Assembly (NCBI GenBank): GCA_033439685.1
Contig: JAUEDM010000001.1
Location: 7,378,001-7,442,000 of the forward strand
From: Apodospora peruviana
Taxonomy: Eukaryota; Ascomycota; Sordariomycetes; Sordariales; Lasiosphaeriaceae
Length of the DNA: 64,000 nucleotides
Direction of reading: 5' to 3'
Shown: positions 1 to 11,246 of the stretch, one piece after another
Layout of the letters: every line of letters starts with the position of its first letter
Numbering within the stretch: the first letter of the stretch is position 1
Position numbers and translations under genes: made by a program
Notes under the pieces: model-generated
Databases searched by the model: none
The model's input: only the letters and a program-made list of their open reading frames with translations
What the model was told of the DNA's origin: nothing

Positions 1-1037
1 AGCGATGTGCCTCGGGTGCCAATTTCGGTCGTCTTCTGTTGGTGAGAAAATGTTGGTTCATCGCGGCCCGAACCCAAACTGATAGGCCAGTTTTCCCGCG
101 CTCGACTATACTCACGACTCACGAGAGTTTTCCAGAAAGGGTCGATGGCGAACTTCAGTAGTGAAGGAGAGCAATGACATGCTAAGACGGGCTCATCATC
201 ATGGGATCCCAAGTCCGATCGGATGCAATTGTGGGCTGTAATAAGGCTCAACGGGCAGCAGGGCGGCGGTCATTGGAAAGCTTCTGCGATGGATGCATCC
301 AATGCTCCCGTCTGGCAGCACTCAGGTCGCCCGACGTCCACGTGCATTTCGTCCATCTCCAACTTCCGTGTATGTTCCTTGGCAGCTTGGCCAATCACGG
401 ACCGCCGCCGTAATTGTCACTAGGTACTTTGACACCAGGCCCCTTACGGGCATTACCCCTCGCAGGTACCCGTCTGGCAAATGACCCGCGAGATTATTCG
501 ACCGGCAGGGAGGCGTGTTGTAATCTGTACCCAGCCAAAAATTTATTGTTTCGCTGGCCCATCAACCCTTCCACGTATCCGCCATCCGCAACCCCAAGAA
601 CCACGCGTTTCCTTGCTCTCACAGCGGCACTGAATGCGACTCGATGTGTTCGGACACCCAGAGCCGTTGGTGTCGCCCCTTCCTTTCGCTCCTTTTTTAT
701 TCGTTTAATTGTCAGGCTTTTTTCCTTTGACCGGCACCTCCCGCCCACACGTCCCGGCTTACCGAACACGCGTCGCGCCCCGGTCCTCCTTGACGACAAT
801 CCCTTTTGTTGTCTCTTTGTAGATAAATCATCAGGAAGAGGCAACGCAGAGACGTTGGCGACGCGAGAAAAGCGAGAATCAGCTGCAGACGAGTTTAGCT
901 TCGTCTGCGCTGGTCTCTTCGGGTGAGCTAAAATTCCAAACCGTCCACTATGGTCGACCAAACCGCGCCAGCTTCAACATTGCTGGCTGCAGAACGACAT
1001 AGCATCTGGACACAGCTGTCAATAACCGGTAGCTAAC
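1..1037. other. Gene-free left edge and promoter of the coiled-coil gene
   Basis: I see no supportable gene here. Open frames on both strands lack recognisable protein character and overlap each other. An in-frame TAA at 1023-1025 lies just ahead of the ATG at 1038, so the next coding frame does not extend back into this stretch. It most likely holds the promoter and 5' leader of that gene. Confidence 0.6.
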
Positions 1038-4000
1038 ATGCGTCTCTTTGAAGGTCTTTTGAAGACGTCTTCCTCAACGTCCTCGCCGCAAACTCCTCCT
1101 CGTGCATCGGCACAGGACGGTCCCAGAAGCAGTCGAGCTCGGCGCCAATCCGCCGCCTCCTCAGATCTGTCCAGCGCGTCAACTGCTGACGGTGAGGCGT
1201 CTCCTGAACTGCCTCCGCTCCCAGCTCCAAAGCTCCCCGATCGAGTGCTTGGACTGTTGAGGACCCCCCCAATCGATACCACCGAAGAGGAGGATTCCCA
1301 ACTCGACGCGAATCACTGGGGGTCCCCATATCCTCGGCATCTGCGTAGCGAGAGCTTGAGTAGCGACACATCGGAGGAGTCGCCAATCCATCAGCTGCAG
1401 CTTCGCACGCCGTTCCTCCGATCAGCCCCGTCCGTCCAGGAATCCTCTTCGGACACCCGACCGCCTGCAATCAGTGCAGCAGCAGCTGTACTGGCGAATC
1501 GTGCAAGGCGTGTTGCGCACGGAATCACCGAGGATTGGATACGGCAACATACTGCAGGTGGAAGTGATTTGGAAAAGCGCCATTGGTTTAGTGACGGAAC
1601 CGGCGATAGTGAGAACTCTTCACTGAGCGGCTCATTTTCCGGCGACGACGCTGCCTGGCTGGGTGACCACGACAGCCGAACCCCTAGGGCCAGCCGTCAA
1701 CGCAGCCAGCCCCGACAGACACCACCACGAGGTCATCCTAGGAAGAAATCTAGCAGTGAGACATTGAGGCAGGCACACCTAAACGGCCAGAAACAAGTCA
1801 GCACAGTCAAGATGGCTTCTTCCGACGAAAGGGCGACCCCCGATATTTCGCACGACGGGGCGACACCTGCATTGGAGAGGCCAAGTACCCCTAAATTGAG
1901 TGGTGATGCCGCCGCGAAAGGCTCACCCAAGGGGTCTATAAGAGAGCCCAATGCTCCCTCCACTCCCTCAAGAGGTATCAAATGGGCACCAAATGTGAAC
2001 ACGACACCTCGTTTCAGAAAGAAAGTCCCCTGGAAAGGCAAGAATATTATGGTTCACCTTCCGAAGGATGCCGAGCGCGGTCAGCCAGGCCAGGCGCCAA
2101 AACCCTTGACCGAGGCAGACGTTAATGGTATGCTCCGCAGCTGGGAGCAGCTCGGCTACAATGTCGGCGGCTTTGACCTGGATACTCCATCTGGATTTTG
2201 TGCTCCGGGTGAATATTCTCAAAGCAGAGGCGCTTGGCCTGATTTTGACGAAGTGATAAGGGAAAGAAAGGCTGGGTCGTGGAGAGTGCTCCTTCCAGAC
2301 TTGAATGGTAAGCTTGATTTGCTACGTGGGTTGAGCCGTCAAGCTAATTGTCTTTGTAGCCTGGAGAAAGTACGTTGACGAGTTGAACGAGGCGAAGTTG
2401 CGCGCTTTGGGAGTGTCGTTTGGTGAAGAAGAAGCTCCTGCGCCGTCCATTTCTCCCGCTTCGACGATGAGCCGACAAGCATCTGTGACACAGTATCCGC
2501 CTCTTCCGTTCTCTCCTCCGCTGCCAACCTCGTCTGCATCCAGCAGCCATGGAATGGCGGGATTCCCATTCCCGGGCCAGTTTGTCACTTCAGCAACCCA
2601 AAGTCCCGGTATCCCGGCCGGTGCCTCTCCCACCTCCTTTGGTAACAAGTATAATCCTCGGGCGTCAATCTCCATCCCGTCTCCCCATGGCTGGTCACCC
2701 CAGATGATGATGCATCCTGGCCACCGCGTCGGGTCGCCATCGCTTGCTAACCTCAATGCGATGAGGTCGCCAACCTCGCCATTTTCAGTTGACGGGATGT
2801 CCAGCCCTGCTCTACTACATCAACGCCACCAATCACTTCAGTTCCCGGTTCTGCCACATCAGTTCCAGCAACAGGCTCGGGCGTCACCGCGCTTGCAAGA
2901 TCTTCGGGAGGTCGAAGAAGAGCCCCCAAGCAAGAGCCCATCGAAGACTCCTGAACCCGAATTTGTTCCCCAGCACAATGCTAGCGATAGCCTTCAGAAA
3001 GAGATTGAAGAGGCGGAATACCACCTGGAGGAACAAATGCGCTCGCAGCTCGAAAACGACGAGGATTATAGCCCACACAATGACAACGACAATGCTCAGG
3101 CGCCCCCCGTATCATCGAACTTGACGCATGCTAGAGAGCCGTCGGTTCAATTTGCGCCACATCATTCTCGATTTGGAGGTGATGCTGATGATCTTGTGCT
3201 GCACCACCCGCGGCCCCATAGCCGCGGACATTCCTTGTCACAGAAGTACTTTACAGAGGAGGATGTTTCGCATGATAGGGCCTTCAAACCCACGTTGCAA
3301 GGGATTAGTCCCCCAGCAGCTGATGAGTCCGAAGTCGAGACCAACCCCAGTAACCTGGGGACGCCTATCCAGGGATTTGACTTTGCGAAGCTGATGCATC
3401 AACGGTCATTTTCCACCGCAAGCAACCCTTGGACAGACAACGAATCTGGCAAGTCGGCAAGTGGCTCTATTCCACGTCGTACCAGCCACGGCAGTAAGCC
3501 GTCATTGTCCAAGTTGAACGTGGAAGCTCCGGAGTTCAAATTCAACCCCGGGAACACCTTCAAACCTGGCCAGTTTAATTTCTCAAGTAGCTCTTTCCAG
3601 CCGTCTGTCTTCAATGCGGGCATGACTTCTGCCAACTCTAGCCAGTTCAGCCTGCCAACGACCATCTCCTCCAAGATCAATGTCAATGCGCCCGCGTTCT
3701 CGCCAGGTCAAAGCGATTTCAGCTTCTCGACCTCCGGTCCGAAATTCAACCCTGTGGCACCTGCCTTCACTCCGCATTCGTTGTCGAACTCTATCACAAG
3801 TCCCGTATCAGGAGGTGAAAGCAGCAGCAAGCGAGGCAGCTCGATATTTGGAAATATTGACTTGAGTAACTCTGAGATTATCTTGCCAGCCAAGAAATCC
3901 AAAGCTGTCCCAATCGTCCGACCAGACATACAATCGCCCCGTCCAGACGGAATACGAGAAGGAGCCGATGGCCGTATGGTTGATGATTCTCGAATCAAGA

Positions 4001-7000
4001 GAGCTCGCGGCAATGCCGCTGACGACGACGCCGTACCTCTGTTTGCGCAACCTACTGAGGAGGCTACTCCTGTTCCTGAGTCAGGACCTGAGAAACCAAC
4101 CGAGGAAGAGGATGTGCCCTTGGAAGAGAAGTCATTCGATGAATCTCAGCTCGGCCCAGCGGATACGACGATGTCATCTATCATTGTTTCTGAAACAACT
4201 GATACCAAAGCAACGTCAAGCCCCTCGGAGACTTCTCCAGACCCGGCTACAATGGCCTGGACGCCCTTTGAGTTCAAGAATCCTGTCGAATTGCAGAACT
4301 TTGCCGAGGCACGGCCGTTTGGCGACGACATTTCCAAGCAAGGGCATAAGAAATCACTCTCTGCAACCGCCAAAGCCTTTGTCCCTGGGGTGCCTGTATC
4401 GGAAACGACCGGTTTTGAGCCTGAAGAAAAGGGCGATGATCTTGCAGATGAAACTGACGAGCTTCTTGAACAGTTCACTACAATTGACGAACCTACTCAG
4501 GGCACATCAACTGGTGAATCACAGGTCGAAAAGGAGACCGCAGAAGTCACCGAATCCATCGAGTCATCTGATCCGGTCCAAATCCAGCTTTCCAAGTCTC
4601 CAACTGTGGAAGTTCCGCAACTTCCTCGCATTTCTTCCCAAACAGCGCCTGGGAGCGGATTGTCATCATCCCGCTACGCAAGCCCACCACCACCACCAAA
4701 GCGGACAGGTCTCGCTGCATCCCGCTTCGCTGCTAGCCCCTCACCAGTTCCCGATGACGAGGTCAGGGAGGCTTCACAGATTGTATCATCACTGGACGCC
4801 GATCAGGTGCAGCAGTCCTTGCCACTCCCAGCAGAGAAGTCTTCTCTGACCTCTGACGCCAAGCATGTGGCTGAGGTCGAGCATGTAGACTCTCTTGACC
4901 CTGCAGAACCTAGCATGGCTGATATTGATGCCATCATGCGCCATCTCAACGAGAATCCCGGTATGGGTGTCAACCGGAACGTTGATAGTCAACCAGAATG
5001 GCATCAGCCGAGCCCTACCCGTGTTATTTCTCTGGCTGCTGTTACAGACTCCTCGCCTTTGCGCCTTCCACCACAAAGTCAGTTCCGAAGCGATGCGCCT
5101 AGCCCGAGCCCCCGTCAATATCGCACTATACCGGACATGTCGCAGCCAATACTGTCCACCGAGCTCGACGACCCCTTTGTCGACCCACCGCACAGTCCTC
5201 AGTCTTCCGAAGGTCCCATTCATCGCCTCAATGGCAGCGAGAGCTTACCTGCTAGTGACTGGGATGGTGTCTTCAGTCAGGATGAACAAACGAAGCTCGA
5301 GTCACGGGTCAACTTCTTTGATGGTCATGTTAATGAGCTTGTTGGAGGTCTTCTCACTGTTCGTCTCGGCCCGCTTGAAGAGACTCTGGACACAATCAAG
5401 CGTGCTCTAGCGGACGCTTCCAGACGACCTCCATCCAGCTGGCGGGAACGACGCAGCATGTCTGCGGAGATCCGGGACAGTGATGCTGATGACGAAGATG
5501 ACGAAATGCCTCTGCCTAGACGCTCTATGAGCCCCCGCCGAGACCGCAGGATGGAACAGATTCGGTCCGCCGTCTTGGATGCGTTTGCGGCTCAACAGCG
5601 AACCCAGCCAAAAGAAACTTCGCCAGCTCCAGCTCTTAAACCTGCCGACAACTCCCAAATATTACAAGCTCTCGAGGATATGAAAGAACAGTTCAGCCAG
5701 TCTCTGCATCTTGACTTCCGTGGTGAGGATCTCAAAAACATTGTTGAGGAGGCTGTGGAACGCCGCATGCCCCCAACTCCCAAGCCTGTCATTATTGAGG
5801 AGAACAATAATAAGGTGAACGAACTTAAAGCCCGCGTCCTCGAACTTGAACAGCGGATGCTGCTTGAGCAGACGAAGGCCGAGCAAGAAGCTACAGCAAG
5901 ACGTGCTGCCGAAGATCGTGCTGCGGAACTTAACCGCGAGCTACAATCCGCGGCAACTAAGATCGAGGTCGAGATGATGAACAAGAGCGCTCTTAATCAG
6001 CGTATCAACGATCTTGAGGAACGTGCCCATCATTCAGAACTTCAGTCTGAGGAAGAGGTCAAGGGACGGAGAGCCGCCGAGGATAGGCTCGCGGAGGTTC
6101 AGCGTCTACTTCGCATCTCCTCCGAGGAAGAAGTTCGCCTTAGAGAGGTTGTTGACGAGAGGGACCAAAAGATCAAGGCCATCGAGTCACGGCATAGCAA
6201 GAATGCCATGCGCTTGGCACTTCTCGAATCTAATCAGTCCAATTCTCAGCAGACCCAGAGCGAAGGTCAGAACCGCATTAATGTCCTGGAGACTGATCTG
6301 CGGGACGCTCGCCAACAAGCCCGACACTTCGAATCCGAAACCGATCGCCTTTCGGATATCGCTCGCCGACGCGATGCGGAACTGACCGATGCCCTTGGTG
6401 AGAACAAGGCTTTGCATAAGCTTATCGATACCCTGGGGACTCAGCTACAAGAAAACGAGCGTGTTCGCGAAATCTGGCGCTCGAAGTTCGTCTTGCTCCA
6501 AGGAGAAATGGCCAAAGCCACGCGGGAAATCACTGAAGAGAACGCCCGGCGCACTAAGAAGGAGCAAGCAATGCTTGCTCGACAGGAGGTCTTGGACGCT
6601 AGGCTTCAAGCTGAGGCAAGGACTCGCGAGCGCATTGAAACAGAGCTCGAGAGGCTGGAAATGGGCGAGCGCCAGGGTATGAGGGCTGTCGCTGAATGCA
6701 AAAGACTCGAAATTCTGCTCGGGGAGCTCCGCAAGGAGAACAGTGAGTTGCAGCAAAGCGCCCTTCGATATCAAGCCGAATTCCAGGAAGCGAGGGAGTC
6801 TGGCGCTCGAGAGGTCCAGCGTACACGTGAGGCTATGCAAGCCGAAGTTGAAGCTGCTAACCACAAGGTAAATGTGGTCCGCAGCGAGCTTGACGACGAC
6901 TTGTCGAATCTGAGAGCTCAGCTTGATCAAGTCAGGATGGACTATGATACCGCCAACGCTCAGCATGAGATGCTACTCGAGGAAGCCGAAAACTCAAAGC

Positions 7001-8127
7001 AAGCAGAGCTCGATGAGGCTATGCGGAAGCATCAGAATGAGTTGGAGGATCTGCAGGCCCGCTACGAACGTCAGCTCAGCAATACCACCGAGGATGCCCA
7101 GCGGGCTGAGCAGAACCTCCTAGAACGTTTGAGCATCTCCACGTCCAAGTCAGAGTATCTCCAAGACAAGGTGGCTCACCTCGAAGAGAAACTTGAGATT
7201 GCAAAGGAAGCTGCTTTGGCAGCCGCTCAAGCCGCCAAGTCGTCTGTCGCGAGCCCAGAGCTCAGCATCCAACCGAAGACTGTCAGCTCTCGCCATATGG
7301 AGCTCCCTGAAAAGATCTCGCCGCAAGCCCTGCGTGAATCTATCATGGTGTTGCAAGAGCAGCTCCAGGAGCGCGAACATAGGATCGAGGAGCTCGAGCA
7401 GGCTCTATCCAAGACTGATCCTGACGCGGAATCCAAGATCTCTAAACGTGACGATGAGATCATCTGGCTCCGCGAGCTTCTGGCTGTGAGGCACTCGGAT
7501 CTCCAAGATATCATTGCCGCTCTTGGGCGTGAAGATTACGACAAGCATGCCGTTAAGGACGCAGCGATCCGCCTCAAGGCTAATCTACAGATGGAGGAGC
7601 AGGAACGCGAGAGGGCCATGAATGGCGGATCTGCCATCAACTTGCCGAACATCGCCGCCACGATCCGGGATGCCGCGACTCCGCGCGTTGCACAAGCCGT
7701 TGGCCCGCTTGCCGCGGCGTGGGGTAATTGGCGTAAAGGAAGAGACCCGAACTCATTTGGCAGCCTTGGCAATGTTTTGTCCTCACCCAGCGCAAGCAAC
7801 ACCCCTTCAAAGTCAAGCCCTGCGCAGGGTAGTTTTCTCGGGGGACTCCTGACGCCCCCGGCATCGGGCATCCGCCAGACACCTCCAGCTCCCGCCGGTG
7901 CGCAGCCTACCGCCTTCTCGAGCACTGGTCGTCGATTCACCGCGCAGGATCTTGCAAATCGTCCAAGGGCATCAGTCTCGAGGCAGGAAGGCAAAATGCC
8001 GCTAAGAGACAGCCCTCCTCTTCAGGGGCCGCCTGGCCCTATGACGCCTCCGATGATGCGGCCCAGCGCGTATGATTTGGACGCTCAAGCTGAGGATTTT
8101 GACGACGCGGGTTTCTTCGATGACTGA
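1038..8127 (+). CDS. Giant low-complexity and coiled-coil protein of unknown function
   Basis: Two exons, 1038-2307 and 2360-8127. The 52-bp intron (GTAAGC..TTGTAG) joins phase 1 to give about 2,345 residues. The ATG at 1038 follows an in-frame TAA at 1023. Residues 1-330 are Ser/Pro/Thr-rich. Residues about 335-440 form a compact, probably conserved block that starts KGKNIMVHLPKD, runs through a Trp-rich stretch and crosses the intron at LPDLNAWRKYVDELNEAKL. Residues about 440-1500 are disordered, with FG/FN-like and Pro/Ser tracts. Residues about 1515-2170 are a long heptad-rich coiled coil, followed by a conserved-looking tail (WLRELLAVRHSDLQDIIAAL) and a low-complexity acidic C-terminus ending FDDAGFFDD. 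No catalytic domain is visible. The architecture suggests a scaffold or tether, for example at a spindle pole, septum or membrane, but that is inference. I do not recognise the family with certainty. Confidence 0.85.
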
Positions 8128-9278
8128 GACTGAAGTGGTCATGAATGAGGAAGGCTACCATATACTAGTTATTTTCCTTTGTTTACTTTCTTTTATGTTT
8201 GATACTCATGAACAAAGATGGCAGATATGAGGAGCACGCATCACATCATTCATTCCTTCAGTACCATTCATTCGTTTCTAATACTCCGATACCGGTACAC
8301 ATCCTGATTCTTTCTCTTCTTTTGTTCTCCGGGGTGGCAGTGGCAAAGACTGTGATAATCTAGAATGATACCCTTTTTTCCGAACCCAACTTGCTTGTTG
8401 TTTTTTAGCTCTTGTTTTTTTTCGGGCCTCTGTCATTCATTTACCTAATTATAACCAAATCGTACATGTTTATTATTTGAAGCAAGCACATCCTCTTTTC
8501 TCTCCTTTTGTCATTGATAGTGATGAAGGCATTTGCAAAGTTATCGCGAGGCGAGAGGTACTTTACGAGATGGTGGCATTCTGCAGTGGCGTGTCCGTTT
8601 TGTTGTTTGGATGTATGTATAATCGCGGCTTTAGCAGCCTAGACCTAGCACTCCAAAAAGCTTATCTAAAGAGAGTGGTAAATTTTTTTTGGACATTATC
8701 ATGTCCGTCCCAAAGACATAAAAGGTTGACGAGTCTTCTTTCCTTTAATCCCGACTGTCCACTACCATATTGACAGGGGTATTGTGTCACCATGCACACA
8801 TCGTCAGTTATTTACCGACGTCTGCTGTTTATTGTCTGACAGCCAAGATATTCAGTCGTCTGCATGCGAGAGTGAGCCTCACGAGGCGACGCCTCGCACC
8901 TCTGCTGCTTTGTCCAACCACATCTTTATCTTGCTGCATCTCAACGTGATCTCGGAAGCAAAACCCGAACTGACCAACAAGTGGGCAGCCCCCAGTCGTT
9001 ACAGGGGGGGGGGGTGTTTTTTTGGCGCGCAAGGGGCTCCTTATTAGGTCGCGTTTGTTGGATGCGCGCGCAGTCTTCACAGCAGCTCAGCCGCAGTGCC
9101 TTCCTATTCAGCGCAATAGGCTCCCTCACCACCGGAGCACCACCTCGGTGTTGGTGCCATCATGAATAATTGATCAAGTCCTTCCTCTTTGTCCAGACCG
9201 AAATGTCTTGACACCTCTGCCCGAGTTCGCAGTCTCGTTTCGCAGCAACAATTGTCTAACGCGCGCTCGCTTGTCGTG
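8128..9278. other. Intergenic, with a G-homopolymer run
   Basis: This is the 3' flank of the coiled-coil gene and the upstream region of the Gly/Ser-repeat gene. T-rich tracts after the stop (8160-8480) fit a 3' untranslated region. A run of about ten G sits near 9005-9015, followed directly by a T run. I see no gene. Confidence 0.5.
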
Positions 9279-10492
9279 ATGCCTACCATAGCGCCAATCG
9301 CTCGCCGCGTTTCCTCGCAGATCGAGGTTCGCAGCCCACGTGGAGGAGGCGGACATGGTGGTCACGGATCATCATCAAGTCACGGCTCGTCATCAAGTGG
9401 AAGTCATGGCTCGTCTGGCTCAGGGTCTTCTTCAAGTGGAAGTCATGGCTCGTCTGGCTCAGGGTCTTCTTCAAGTGGAAGTCATGGCTCGTCTGGGTCC
9501 TCCGGCTCGTCTGGCTCAGGGTCATCTTCAAGCTCGGGATCATCATCTGGCTCAAGTTCCACAACCAAGAGCGGCAGCGGAAGCAGACCAAATAACGGCG
9601 GCGTCGTTGTCGTCGGTGGTGGTGGTGGCGGGCACGGAGGCGGGGGTACTTCCCTGCCTGTCTGGGCCATCATCGTTATTGTTATCGGTGTATTGGATTT
9701 CGTGCTCTTCCTTTGCGCTCTGATATTCTATTATCGGAAAGGTAAGTTACCTCAATCCCAGTCACCCTTGCTAAAGTGAGCCGGAATTAACCCTACTCTT
9801 CTTCCGCAGAGCATAAGAAGAACCCAGGCAATATCCGCCACGGCCGCGTCTTTTGGAAAGCTCTCAAAATTGCCCTCTTCCTCTGGATCCTCATCAAGCT
9901 CTGGAAGCTTTGCTTCGGCAAATTACGGCGCCGAGACGGCGACACAGGCAACTCGAACAAGGAACTAGGAGGAGGAGGAGCAACCTACAGCAAGATAGGC
10001 GAAGCCCAACAGGACGGCGGCAGTAACAACAATAACCAATGGTACGGCTCAGAACCACCAGTCGCGGCTGCTGCTGCGATGCCGTACGGTGAGGGCGGAA
10101 CCGGCAACACGGTCCCGACAGGAGGTTCAAAATTCGAGCCCATGGGATACAACAACAACAACAACGAGGCGTCGATAGCGCCGAGCCCGCTCAACAGCCC
10201 GGAACTCAACAGAGGCAATGGCCCGATGATTGCTGTGACGATGCACGAGGATGGACCGCCGCCGTCATACGATGCCGCTGGAGCTCAAAGAAAAGGGGCT
10301 GCTTCCGAGTACTTCTCACCAGAAAGCGTTGGAGGCGGGGGGCCTGTCGGGCCGGCGTACGACGGCTACGCTTCGCCGCAACCCTCTCCTGGACCGGCAG
10401 CGGTGACGTTTCCGGTTGACGCGACGACGGCGAGGCCCGTTTCCACCCACAATCCGTATTCCATGTCGGCCACATATATGCCCAGGACATGA
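9279..10492 (+). CDS. Gly/Ser-repeat single-pass membrane protein with PPxY tail
   Basis: Two exons, 9279-9741 and 9810-10492. The 68-bp intron (GTAAGT..CCGCAG) restores the frame to give 381 residues. The ATG at 9279 is the first in frame. Residues about 25-115 are a Gly/Ser/His low-complexity segment built partly from perfect 39-bp DNA repeats. One clear membrane segment (about 127-148, LPVWAIIVIVIGVLDFVLFL) ends in YYRK, and a second hydrophobic stretch follows the intron (FWKALKIALFLWILIKLW). The rest is a Gly/Asn/Pro-rich tail with PPPSY near residue 304, which matches the PPxY motif bound by WW domains of Rsp5/Nedd4-type ligases. There is no obvious signal peptide. This looks like a fungal plasma-membrane or vacuolar protein of unknown role. 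The intron phase and matching frames make the model fairly safe. Confidence 0.75.
9399..9496 (+). repeat. Perfect 39-bp tandem repeat (about 2.5 copies) inside the Gly/Ser gene
   Basis: Units start at 9399, 9438 and 9477. The first two are identical over 39 bp and the third is partial. Each unit encodes 13 residues, GSHGSSGSGSSSS. The length is a multiple of three, so copy changes would keep the reading frame. Confidence 0.9.
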
Positions 10493-11246
10493 TCAAATTT
10501 GAGGATGGAATGCCGTCGCCAGCTCGTGTGACGCGGCGGCTGTACACTGTAGTGTATAGGTGACGGGGATGTTCTGGATATATTTTAGGCGTTCCGGACA
10601 GGTCAATGTTTGAGCCCTTTTTCCTCTTTGTTCCGTGTTTCATTCGCCTGCAAGCTACGTTAGAGGTCATGATCATGTACATATATTTATCTACCCAATA
10701 CCCAATACTTTTTCCTTGGCCTTCCACTGGGCAAAACACTCCCCAATGCACAAGGTTAAAACAAGAGGTGGTCTCGAGGGACTGTAGGAAATGTCTTGCT
10801 AAACAGTAGGTACTCCTTTGCCGTGATCCGGAAAACTTAGCATAAGTAAGGTACCTTCTAAAGCCCTATTTGAACAAGAAAAGACGTACTGGTAAACCAA
10901 ATACAAAACCTAATATTTCTTTTACTTAAAAGGATATTTTAAGCTTACCAAAGGCATATTAATTTTACTATTAAAGCATCAGGATTTTCATTAAAGGCGC
11001 CGTAGTAAGACAAATACCTACAGTAATATATAGCGGACACAACGGCTATTTCTTATTAGGCCTTGGAAGGTACTTGCAATAAGGTTTCTAGATCCCGGTA
11101 AAGGAGTACCTACAGTCTGGCAAGACGTTTCCTACAGTCCCTCGAAACCACCTCTAAAACAAAGTACCATGCAGCTGCCTATCTACATAAAATCTTGATT
11201 CAAAATTACAAGACATCACCATCGCCATCGTAGGTCGCTTTTCTAT
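10493..11246. other. Convergent intergenic region hosting a MITE-like insertion
   Basis: This lies between the stops of the plus-strand Gly/Ser gene and the minus-strand MFS gene. About half is taken by the inverted-repeat element annotated separately. The rest is 3' flank with no gene. Confidence 0.6.
10764..11155. mobile_element. MITE-like element with long terminal inverted repeats and target duplication
   Basis: The left end (10764-10828) and the reverse complement of the right end (11155-11091) match at 58 of 65 positions. Five of the seven differences are transitions. Both ends start AGAGGTGGT and contain TCGAGGGACTGTAGGAAA. Weaker symmetry continues inward for roughly another 40 bp. 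The same AAAACA (TAAAACA if the shared T is counted) flanks both ends at 10757-10763 and 11155-11161, as expected for a target-site duplication of 6-7 bp. The interior is AT-rich and has no coding capacity, so the element is non-autonomous. The transposase superfamily cannot be assigned from this alone. Confidence 0.85.

Noticed and set aside
414..926. 170-codon frame near the left edge
   Set aside because: Overlaps a similar frame on the other strand and shows random composition.
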